DNA of 64,000 nucleotides from CAYPTY01 sp964413935 (lineage in GTDB: Bacteria > Bacteroidota > Rhodothermia > Balneolales > Balneolaceae), in contig CAYPTY010000009.1 in NCBI GenBank assembly GCA_964413935.1, forward strand, positions 1 to 64,000, read 5' to 3'. A program made the position numbers and the translations under genes. The notes beneath the pieces were generated by a model, which saw only the letters and a list, made by a program, of their open reading frames with translations, was not told the origin of the DNA and did no database searches. Numbering within the stretch: the stretch's first letter is position 1; every line of letters begins with the position of its first letter. Shown piece after piece: positions 54,377-61,618 of this stretch.

Positions 54377-55762
54377 ATGAAATATCTACTTGTCTCGCTT
54401 AGTCTTTTATTCCTCACCGCTTCCCATTTAACAGCACAAACCAATATCGCGGGACAGTGGGAAGGCGGTATCAAGCTGCCAAATGGGGCAGAACTGATCA
54501 TTGTATTTAACCTGAGAGGAGAAGCTCCCGATTACAGTGGAACCCTCGACATCCCCCAGCAGAATGCAACCGGTTTAAGGCTGAGTACCGCCAATCAGGT
54601 TGAGGACTCCGTCACCATTGTATTTACAGCCGGACAAACGACCGGCACCTTTACGGGTCGCATTGCATCTCCGAATGTGATCGAAGGAACCTATGTTCAG
54701 GGCGGGCAGTCTCTTCCATTTTATACCAAACGCAGCGGAGAGGCCAGCCAGCTTGCTTCTGCCGAATTCGAAAGCAGCTTGCTTATCAAACTGGAGGATG
54801 TTCAAGTGGGTGGCACCCTGACCCTTCCGGATACTTTAAAAAGTGAAGCGCTGGTCATCATGAGTTCAGGTTCAGGTCCGCAGGATCGGGATGAAACCCT
54901 CTTCGGGTTTAAAATTTTTGCAGCAATGGCTTCTCATCTGGGCGAGGCTGGAATAGCCAGCTATCGTTATGATGACCGTGGTATCGGGGAAAGCTCCGGC
55001 GACTTCGTGAACAGTACACTTGAAGACCTGTCAGCCGATCTGCAGGGAATCATTGATTATTTCATTTCTTCGGGTGATTACAGTTTTAAACAGGTAGTTC
55101 TGCTGGGACACAGTCAGGGCGGAATCGTGGCCGGAAAAGTTGCCCGCAATAATGATAAAGTTGCAAAACTGATTCTAATGGCATCACCTTCAGAACCTCT
55201 CAGCGAGATTGTCAGGGTTCAGGCGGCTCAGGGTTTTGAAGGCTACAGTCTGGATACCACATTGATCGTTAACGAACTGGATGCACGCGACAGCCTGATG
55301 GCTGCTGTGGTCTACAACAAAAACATAGATGAAGCGGTGGAGGCCTATGAAGAAAGCAACAGGGCTTTATTGAATTCCCTTTCTCCTATGCAGCGGGCCG
55401 GAATTCCGGATATTGATGCTGCCGTAAGAACTCAGTCACAGGCACTCACTGTAAATTACGGATTGCCTTCCCTCTCCAGCTTTCTCTTTTATGATCCCGC
55501 CGATGACCTTCGCTCACTTACCATTCCGGTACTGGCACTGATGGGCGGAAAAGACACGCAGGTGACCATTGATCAGAACCGGGATGAAATGGAGGCTGCC
55601 CTAAGTGATGCTGATGTGGATTACACCATCCGCACATTTCCGGAAGCCAATCACCTCTTCCAGAAAGCCAACAGTGGAGACCGATCAGAATACAGTTCTC
55701 TGGAAAAAGCTTTTGTGGATGATTTTCTGACAGCAATCAGTGAGTGGATTCTTTCAGATTAA
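54377..55762 (+). CDS. Secreted alpha/beta hydrolase with N-terminal beta domain
   Basis: This 461-aa exported protein uses ATG 54377, which gives MKYLLVSLSLLFLTASHLTAQ, a clean signal peptide; upstream starts add uncharacteristic residues. Residues 22-110 are a beta-rich domain (AGQWEGGIKLPNGAELIIVFNL). Residues about 140-460 are an alpha/beta hydrolase with nucleophile elbow GHSQGG and a late His in FPEANHLFQ. Esterase or peptidase activity is possible. It overlaps glyS by 4 bp at the 3' ends. Confidence 0.85.
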   Translation: MKYLLVSLSLLFLTASHLTAQTNIAGQWEGGIKLPNGAELIIVFNLRGEAPDYSGTLDIPQQNATGLRLSTANQVEDSVTIVFTAGQTTGTFTGRIASPNVIEGTYVQGGQSLPFYTKRSGEASQLASAEFESSLLIKLEDVQVGGTLTLPDTLKSEALVIMSSGSGPQDRDETLFGFKIFAAMASHLGEAGIASYRYDDRGIGESSGDFVNSTLEDLSADLQGIIDYFISSGDYSFKQVVLLGHSQGGIVAGKVARNNDKVAKLILMASPSEPLSEIVRVQAAQGFEGYSLDTTLIVNELDARDSLMAAVVYNKNIDEAVEAYEESNRALLNSLSPMQRAGIPDIDAAVRTQSQALTVNYGLPSLSSFLFYDPADDLRSLTIPVLALMGGKDTQVTIDQNRDEMEAALSDADVDYTIRTFPEANHLFQKANSGDRSEYSSLEKAFVDDFLTAISEWILSD

Positions 55763-57213
55763 GAATCGGCTTTCCAGTTTTTTAATCCATCCCGGATCAC
55801 ATCCTCAATGCGATCCACATCCACCCGCTCCTGGCTCATGTCGTCCCGGTTCCGGATGGTCACTTTGTTGTCTTCCTCAATTGTTTCGAAGTCGACCGTG
55901 ATACAGAATGGAGTACCGGCCTCATCCAGCCTGCGGTATCGCTTGCCGATGGAACCGGCTTCATCATACTGCACCGTATAGTGCTCCCTTAAATTGCCTT
56001 CGATTTTTCGAGCCAGCTCCTGTAGTGGCTCTTTTTTGATGAGCGGAAATACCCCAACTGTAATGGGCGCCAGCTTTGGATGCATCTTCAGCACGGTTCG
56101 TTTTTCCCCTTCCACTTCTTCTTCCCGGTAAGCATCGCAAAGCACCATCAGCGTACAGCGATCCAGTCCGATGGAAGTCTCAATCACATAGGGAATGTAG
56201 CGCTCGTTGGCTTTCTGGTCGAAGTATTCCATCTTTTTGCCCGAAAACTCCTGATGCTGGCTGAGGTCAAAATCAGTTCGATTATGGATGCCTTCCACCT
56301 CCTGCCATCCGATCGGGAAATGATACTGCACATCAGCCGCGGCTTTGGCATAATGGGCGAGTTTATCCTCCGGATGAGGTGCCATTCTCAGGTTTTCCTC
56401 CCGGATGCCTATGCTTTTATGCCAGTCCAGCCGTTTCTGCATCCATTCCTCATAGGCTTCAGAATCCGTGCCCGGTTTAACGAAATACTGCATCTCCATC
56501 TGTTCAAACTCCCTCATGCGGAATACAAACTGCCGGGCCACCACCTCATTGCGGAAGGCTTTCCCTACCTGTGCTATACCGAATGGAACCTGTACCCGGC
56601 TGGAATCCAGCACGTTTTTGTAATTCACAAAAATTCCCTGAGCCGTTTCCGGACGCAGATAAACAGCATCATCTTCCGATGAGGTTGCCCCGAAAGCGGT
56701 CTTGAACATCAGGTTAAACTGCCGGACTTCCGTCCAGTCGAAGGCGCCAGAATCCGGAGCCTTGATCTCATTTTCCATGATGATGTCGTACAGATCCTCG
56801 GTCAGGCTTTTGCGGGTGCCGCTTGTATCCAGCAGTTCCTGAATTTCCTTTGCCTTATCCTCTTTTCCATCTTTTTCCAGCTTTCGGATATAATCCTCGA
56901 TGATCATATCAGCACGGTAGCGCTTTTTGGAAGCCTTGTCATCAATCATGGGATCGTTAAAACCGGCTACGTGTCCACTGGCCTCCCACACTTTGGGATG
57001 CATAAAAATGGCTGCATCTATGCCCACAATATTATCATGCCGCTGGGTCATGGCTCTCCACCAGGAATCCCGGATATTTCGCTTCAGTTCAGCACCAAGG
57101 GGTCCGTAATCGTAGACGGCGCTGAGTCCCCCATAGATCTCGGAAGACTGGAAGATGAAGCCCCGGGCTTTGGCAAGTGATACAATTTTATCGAGTGAGT
57201 CTAAATTCGGCAT
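55759..57213 (-). CDS. glyS: Glycyl-tRNA synthetase, dimeric type
   Basis: This is a class II synthetase of 484 aa, of the single-chain alpha2 type. Features include FIFQSSEIYGGLSAVYDYGPLGAELKRN near the N terminus, motif 2 (FRNEVVARQFVFRMREFEQMEMQYFV), ETSIGLDRCTLMVLCDAYREE as motif 3, and the C-terminal anticodon domain. ATG 57211-57213 starts MPNLDSLDKIVSLAKARGF; the 20 codons upstream do not fit. A TATCTTTTG stretch at 57242-57250 (minus) is a plausible -7 box. It diverges from asd. Confidence 0.95.
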   Translation of the reverse strand: MPNLDSLDKIVSLAKARGFIFQSSEIYGGLSAVYDYGPLGAELKRNIRDSWWRAMTQRHDNIVGIDAAIFMHPKVWEASGHVAGFNDPMIDDKASKKRYRADMIIEDYIRKLEKDGKEDKAKEIQELLDTSGTRKSLTEDLYDIIMENEIKAPDSGAFDWTEVRQFNLMFKTAFGATSSEDDAVYLRPETAQGIFVNYKNVLDSSRVQVPFGIAQVGKAFRNEVVARQFVFRMREFEQMEMQYFVKPGTDSEAYEEWMQKRLDWHKSIGIREENLRMAPHPEDKLAHYAKAAADVQYHFPIGWQEVEGIHNRTDFDLSQHQEFSGKKMEYFDQKANERYIPYVIETSIGLDRCTLMVLCDAYREEEVEGEKRTVLKMHPKLAPITVGVFPLIKKEPLQELARKIEGNLREHYTVQYDEAGSIGKRYRRLDEAGTPFCITVDFETIEEDNKVTIRNRDDMSQERVDVDRIEDVIRDGLKNWKADS

Positions 57214-57319
57214 GTATGTCTTTTCTTTGAGTTTGAGGCCGCAAAAGATAGGCAATCTTTCAATCATGGGCATTGAAACAAACGATTAATCTCAATACGG
57301 CATTTGGCTTCAGACTCAG

Positions 57320-57327
57320 TATCTTTG
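57320..57327 (+). promoter_or_regulatory. -7 promoter box upstream of asd
   Basis: TATCTTTG matches TAnnTTTG exactly and is identical to the box upstream of ablA. It predicts a start site near 57334 and so a leader of about 100 nt, in which the heptamer array at 57381-57422 would be transcribed. No -33 TTG is found at the usual distance. Confidence 0.4.
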
Positions 57328-57380
57328 GTAATTCTGTAACCCGATTTTGAATTCAACTAATCCCTGATCCCTTATTCAAA

Positions 57381-57422
57381 ATTCATAATCCATAATCCAT
57401 AATCCATAATTCACAATACATA
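57381..57422. repeat. 7-bp tandem array in the asd leader (ATCCATA-like units)
   Basis: Six consecutive 7-bp units: ATTCATA, three ATCCATA, ATTCACA, ATACATA. The array ends 14 bp before the asd start codon. It shares the 7-bp period of the arrays at 5431-5530 and 25560-25594 but has a different unit. Confidence 0.85.
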
Positions 57423-57436
57423 ACCATCCTCTATTC

Positions 57437-58489
57437 ATGAAAGTCGGAATACTCGGCGCTACTGGCGCGGTTGGACAAAAATTTATTCGCTTACTTCAGA
57501 ATCATCCCTGGTTTGAAATTGCAGTGCTTGGCGCTTCTGAACGATCTGCAGGCAAGAGTTATGAAGAGGCGGCCAACTGGGTGGAAGATGTGCCTTTGCC
57601 AGATCACATTGCCAGAATGCAGGTCCAGCTTGCCGAACCTTCCTTTTTCGATGGCGTTGATTTCGTCTTTTCGGGGCTGGACTCAAGTGTGGCAACGGAA
57701 GTGGAAGGAGCCTTTGCCCGGGCAGGTATCCCGGTGATCTCCAATGCAAAAAATTACCGCATGGACTCGAATGTGCCCTTACTGGTGCCTGAAGTTAACC
57801 CGGATCACATCGAAATGATAAGCCGGCAGGAATTTACCAAAGACGGCAGTGGCTGGATTGTGACCAACCCGAATTGTGTGGCGGTTCCCCTCTCCATGGC
57901 TCTGAGGCCACTGCAGGATGCATTTGGGATTAAAACGATTGTGATGACCTCCCTACAAGCTATTTCCGGTGCCGGCTATCCGGGCGTTGCCAGCCTGGAT
58001 ATACTGGGAAATGTCATTCCTTTCATTTCCGGGGAGGAACCTAAAATTGCCCCTGAAACCCGGAAATTACTGGGCTCACTCACCGAAAAGGGCGTTGAAG
58101 ACCTGCATTTTGAGCTTCAGGCTACCGCAACGCGGGTCCCCACTCTGAACGGACACATGATTTCAGCAACCGTTGAATTTAAGGAAAAACCCGCCAATCT
58201 GAGTGCACTGGAGCAGGCTTTTCTGAAGTGGAAAAATCCCATTGCGGATCTCGACCTTCACTCTTCACCCACTGAGGTCATCAAGCTGCATAAAAATGAT
58301 CGATTCCCGCAGCCTCGTTTACATGCCGACCACGAAGGTGGGATGAAATTGCATGTTGGCCGTTTAAGAGAAGCGGAGGTATTTCATGCCTCTTTTGTGT
58401 GCATGGCGCATAATACTATTCGCGGCGCTGCCGGCGGGGCCATTCTGAATGCGGAACTGTTGCTGAAAAAAGGCTATCTGAAAGGCTGA
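57437..58489 (+). CDS. asd: Aspartate-semialdehyde dehydrogenase
   Basis: It reduces aspartyl phosphate to aspartate semialdehyde, the second step of lysine, threonine and methionine synthesis. The 350-aa enzyme is of the archaeal/fungal-like type. It has an N-terminal nucleotide loop GATGAVGQ and catalytic C147 in NPNCVAVP, then the GAGYPGVASLDI and ATRVPTLNGHMI segments. With lysC and lysA it completes three of the pathway's steps in this window. A heptamer array lies in its leader. Confidence 0.95.
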   Translation: MKVGILGATGAVGQKFIRLLQNHPWFEIAVLGASERSAGKSYEEAANWVEDVPLPDHIARMQVQLAEPSFFDGVDFVFSGLDSSVATEVEGAFARAGIPVISNAKNYRMDSNVPLLVPEVNPDHIEMISRQEFTKDGSGWIVTNPNCVAVPLSMALRPLQDAFGIKTIVMTSLQAISGAGYPGVASLDILGNVIPFISGEEPKIAPETRKLLGSLTEKGVEDLHFELQATATRVPTLNGHMISATVEFKEKPANLSALEQAFLKWKNPIADLDLHSSPTEVIKLHKNDRFPQPRLHADHEGGMKLHVGRLREAEVFHASFVCMAHNTIRGAAGGAILNAELLLKKGYLKG

Positions 58490-58491
58490 GT

Positions 58492-58872
58492 CTAATCTTC
58501 TCCTAATTCCCGAAGTTTTTCTTCCGAAATGTAGATGTTGGCATAGGTTACCAGGTCGGAAGCCTGATCTCGGTCCGCCTTTTTTATTTTGAGGGTGCGG
58601 ATGGCAAACTCCTGCCCTTCCAGCTCACCAAAAATACTCTCGGATTTTGCTCGGATAATAATTCTGCCTCCGAATAATTTCTTTTTGTACTCCATTCGTG
58701 CAACATCACTCAGCGGGAGCCTGAGTTGCTTAACGGTTGATTTAAATGCACCTACCACATCATCGGTTTTGTGGAATTCAAAATGTAACACCCCGGATTT
58801 CAGAGTGATGGTGCCTTCGATCTTAGCAAAGCCTGCATTCAGATCGTCAATAACAAAGGGAATCAGATTCAT
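58492..58872 (-). CDS. Small conserved hypothetical protein, possible PH-like fold
   Basis: This 126-aa soluble protein has no signal or membrane segment. It alternates beta strands with a final helix (LRLPLSDVARMEYKKKLFGGRIIIRAKSESIFGELEGQEFAIRTLKIKKADRDQASDLVTYANIYI), suggestive of a PH-like barrel. No function can be assigned. It ends 2 bp after the asd stop and diverges from the structured-RNA region. Confidence 0.75.
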   Translation of the reverse strand: MNLIPFVIDDLNAGFAKIEGTITLKSGVLHFEFHKTDDVVGAFKSTVKQLRLPLSDVARMEYKKKLFGGRIIIRAKSESIFGELEGQEFAIRTLKIKKADRDQASDLVTYANIYISEEKLRELGED

Positions 58873-58927
58873 CCGCTTAGTTTAGGGGTTAGGAAATTTT
58901 TCTAGCCAAAAAGTAAAAAAAAATTGT

Positions 58928-59015
58928 AAGGACTTCGCTTTGAATCGGTCTAAGTAAACAGAGAACGCTAGACATAAACAAACGAAGGGGTACTTCATAG
59001 TACTCCGATGTCCTT
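58928..59015 (+). ncRNA. Candidate structured RNA, compact three-way junction
   Basis: P1 pairs AAGGAC (58928-58933) with GTCCTT (59010-59015). P2 pairs TTCG (58934-58937) with CGAA (58983-58986). P3 pairs GGGGTACT (58987-58994) with AGTACTCC (58999-59006), 8 bp with one G-U around a TCAT loop. Inside P2 a further hairpin pairs GTCTA (58948-58952) with TAGAC (58969-58973). P1-P2 and P2-P3 abut with no linker, and only GAT joins P3 to P1. A terminator follows 2 nt later. The strand is chosen because only the plus strand has a T tract after the terminator. No known riboswitch class was recognised. Confidence 0.5.
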
Positions 59016-59017
59016 CC

Positions 59018-59051
59018 AGGGGAAAAGGCTGAAAACCTTTTCCCCTTTTTT
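59018..59051 (+). terminator. Strong intrinsic terminator after the structured RNA
   Basis: AGGGGAAAAGG (59018-59028) pairs perfectly with CCTTTTCCCCT (59036-59046) around CTGAAAA, followed by TTTTT. No annotated gene ends upstream on this strand, so it terminates either the candidate RNA or an attenuated leader of the lamin-tail gene 75 bp downstream. Confidence 0.93.
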
Positions 59052-59125
59052 GATACCCATTTTGTCTGTCCTAATGCGTGAATGAAAGCTTTTGCAGCTC
59101 ACCTGCCTTCCGCTTAAGCTTTGAT

Positions 59126-61618
59126 ATGAACGGGAAACAACTCATTATAAACCTCATACTGATGGTTACCCTTCCCTGCCTACTGCAAGCACAGAGCGTG
59201 ATCATCAATGAGTTCCAGAAAGATCCACCAAGCGGAGGAGCGGAGTTTATTGAACTCCTGAATACCGGCCCTGATATCGTTAACCTTCAAGGCTGGCAGA
59301 TTGGTGATGAACGTAAACTTATCTCCATTGCTAATAGCACATATAAGCTTATGCCGGACAATTTTCTGGTTATTACCGATGATTCTGCGGGTTTTATTTT
59401 GCAGTTCGGGGAGCTGGATTTTTTGGAAAAAAGGTCCCTCCCTGCATTAAACAATAGCGGAGACGAGATCCGTTTGTTCAATGCTGAAGGTGAGTTGATG
59501 GATTCGCTGGCCTATAACTCGAACTGGGGAGGCAAAGACCTGAGCTTAGAGAGAAGAAGTCCGGATCCGCGGCTCAGTACTTTTCCTGGTAACTGGGTGG
59601 ATTCCCCTTCAGCACAAGGGGGAACTCCCGGTTCACCGAATCTGGCACAGCCGGACCTTGAGCCCCCGGAACTGCTTCAGGCGGCATTCTGGGGTAACTC
59701 GGCCATACAACTTACCTACAGTGAGATACTCAGTGAATATCCGGCAACAGAAGTGTCGGAATATGAAATAAACGGAGCTCCGGATTTACTCTTTATTCAG
59801 GCTGAAAATGAAGAGCTCAGCCTCTTCTTTGCCCGTCCCTTCAACAATGGCCAACGTATTCAACTGAGGATACCCCCACAATCGGATATCTTTGGAAATA
59901 CTGCGGAAGCAGAGGAAGTAGAGCTGGAATACCTGAGCATATCCAGAGCTATGTCTGATAGTGTTGTTATAAACGAGGTACTTTTTCTGAAGGAGGATGC
60001 AGACTCACCTGAGTTCATTGAGTTGTATAACCAATCAAAGCGGAATTATAACCTGGACGGCTGGTCGCTTACCGATGCATCAGGCTCCAAAGCTGTGTTT
60101 CCGGATAACCTGATACTGAAAGCGGGCCATTATTTGTATGTAACCGATCGGCAGGAATTTGCTAATGAAAATCCTAACGGTATCTATCTCAGCAACTTTC
60201 CTGCGCTTAACGACAATGGTGACAGTATTTCACTTAAAAACAGTTTTGACGAAGGCATTGACAGTCTGCAATACAAAAAGGGATTCGCAAAGACTCAAAA
60301 AGGACATTCAGCAGAGCGTAAAGATCCGCGTCGTTCCACTTCCGATCCTTCCAACTGGCTGAGCAGCCGGAGTGAACAGGGACATACAGCCGGTAATGAA
60401 AACAGCCGCTTTGCTCCGGATGATGAACCACCCAGAGTACAAATGGCTTCCACCAATGCAGAAATGAGCCTTCTAAATCTTCAGTTTTCTGAATACATCA
60501 ATAATGAAATTTCACCTGAAATCAGGCTGCATCCGGGCAACATCCCAATTGAAGTGCAGCCCGCAGAATTAGAAGCCGGCTTAATAAGCATTCAGCTAAA
60601 CGAAATTGAACAGTATCAAGAGGTGGAAATAAGGAATCTCAGGGATGAAGTGGGCAATCAGCAGGAGTATCAACGGATTTCTATATCCTTTCCGCCTTCA
60701 AAAGGTGATTTAATCTTTACTGAAGTTTTGTACGATCCGATTCGGGATGCATACGACGGTTTTCCGGATCAGACCGAGTATGTAGAGATATATAACCGAA
60801 GTGCCCGCAGCCTATCCCTGGAAGGCATTCGTTTAAGGGAAGCAATGGATGAAAAGAGTGAAAGTACCTGGCTGATTCCTGAAAATAATCGTTTTCACTA
60901 CCTGGGCCCAGGTGAATACTATCTGATATATGCCGATGAGCAATCCAGGGAATTATCAGACTCTGAACTGGGTGCATATTTCGGGCTTCGAAAATCAGCG
61001 AATCGTCTCAGTGCTGCCGTTCAGCGCTCCTCCCTTTCCCTGTCATCTGAGCAGGATGCTATCATTCTGACCGACAGCAGCGGACTGACGATCGACTCCC
61101 TTTCATTTGATCAAAGCTGGCACAATCCCAACAGGTTTGATCACAAGGGAATTGCACTGGAGAAGATCAGAAAGGATTCTGAACAGCACGGACCGGATGA
61201 ATGGTCCTCAAGTACACATACTCTTGGCGGAACACCGGGCAGAAGAAACAGCATCGGTTTGGAACATACATCGAACTGCACTGAAAATTGTGCGGCCACA
61301 AACAGTCTGGAAATATCACCGAATCCTTTTTCTCCATCCGACATGGACGGGTTTGAAGATCATCTCATGCTCAGTTACACGCTGGATCATCCGGACTACC
61401 TGCTGGATGTGGACATATTCGACCGGTATGGACGGCATGTCAGACAGCTTTCGAGCAATCAGGCAGCCGGACCAGATGGCATCTTAGTCTGGGACGGTTT
61501 CAGGGATGACGGAAAACTAAACCGCGTTGGACGCTACATTATCCTGTTTCGGTCCAGAAACAACGAAAGCCGACGAGAAGTACAGTTCAAAAAAACCGTA
61601 GTAATTGCTAGAAGGTGA
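59126..61618 (+). CDS. Secreted lamin-tail-domain protein with FlgD-like C terminus
   Basis: This 830-aa exported protein uses ATG 59126, giving a signal peptide (LIINLILMVTLPCLLQAQ); an upstream start adds 16 unlikely residues. Three lamin-tail domains can be recognised, starting with SVIINEFQKDPPSGGAEFIELLN, then VVINEVLFLKEDADSPEFIELYNQS and LIFTEVLYDPIRDAYDGFPDQTEYVEIYNRS. The end (PNPFSPSDMDGFEDHLMLSYTL ... WDGFRDDGKLNRVGRYIILFR) is a FlgD-like immunoglobulin module. The function is unknown; extracellular lamin-tail proteins often accompany nucleases or adhesins. Its stop overlaps the TonB receptor stop by 11 bp. Confidence 0.88.
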   Translation: MNGKQLIINLILMVTLPCLLQAQSVIINEFQKDPPSGGAEFIELLNTGPDIVNLQGWQIGDERKLISIANSTYKLMPDNFLVITDDSAGFILQFGELDFLEKRSLPALNNSGDEIRLFNAEGELMDSLAYNSNWGGKDLSLERRSPDPRLSTFPGNWVDSPSAQGGTPGSPNLAQPDLEPPELLQAAFWGNSAIQLTYSEILSEYPATEVSEYEINGAPDLLFIQAENEELSLFFARPFNNGQRIQLRIPPQSDIFGNTAEAEEVELEYLSISRAMSDSVVINEVLFLKEDADSPEFIELYNQSKRNYNLDGWSLTDASGSKAVFPDNLILKAGHYLYVTDRQEFANENPNGIYLSNFPALNDNGDSISLKNSFDEGIDSLQYKKGFAKTQKGHSAERKDPRRSTSDPSNWLSSRSEQGHTAGNENSRFAPDDEPPRVQMASTNAEMSLLNLQFSEYINNEISPEIRLHPGNIPIEVQPAELEAGLISIQLNEIEQYQEVEIRNLRDEVGNQQEYQRISISFPPSKGDLIFTEVLYDPIRDAYDGFPDQTEYVEIYNRSARSLSLEGIRLREAMDEKSESTWLIPENNRFHYLGPGEYYLIYADEQSRELSDSELGAYFGLRKSANRLSAAVQRSSLSLSSEQDAIILTDSSGLTIDSLSFDQSWHNPNRFDHKGIALEKIRKDSEQHGPDEWSSSTHTLGGTPGRRNSIGLEHTSNCTENCAATNSLEISPNPFSPSDMDGFEDHLMLSYTLDHPDYLLDVDIFDRYGRHVRQLSSNQAAGPDGILVWDGFRDDGKLNRVGRYIILFRSRNNESRREVQFKKTVVIARR

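Noticed and set aside
58921..59051. Known riboswitch classes (TPP, SAM, cobalamin, fluoride, c-di-GMP) or 4.5S/tmRNA
   Set aside because: None of their conserved core sequences is present.
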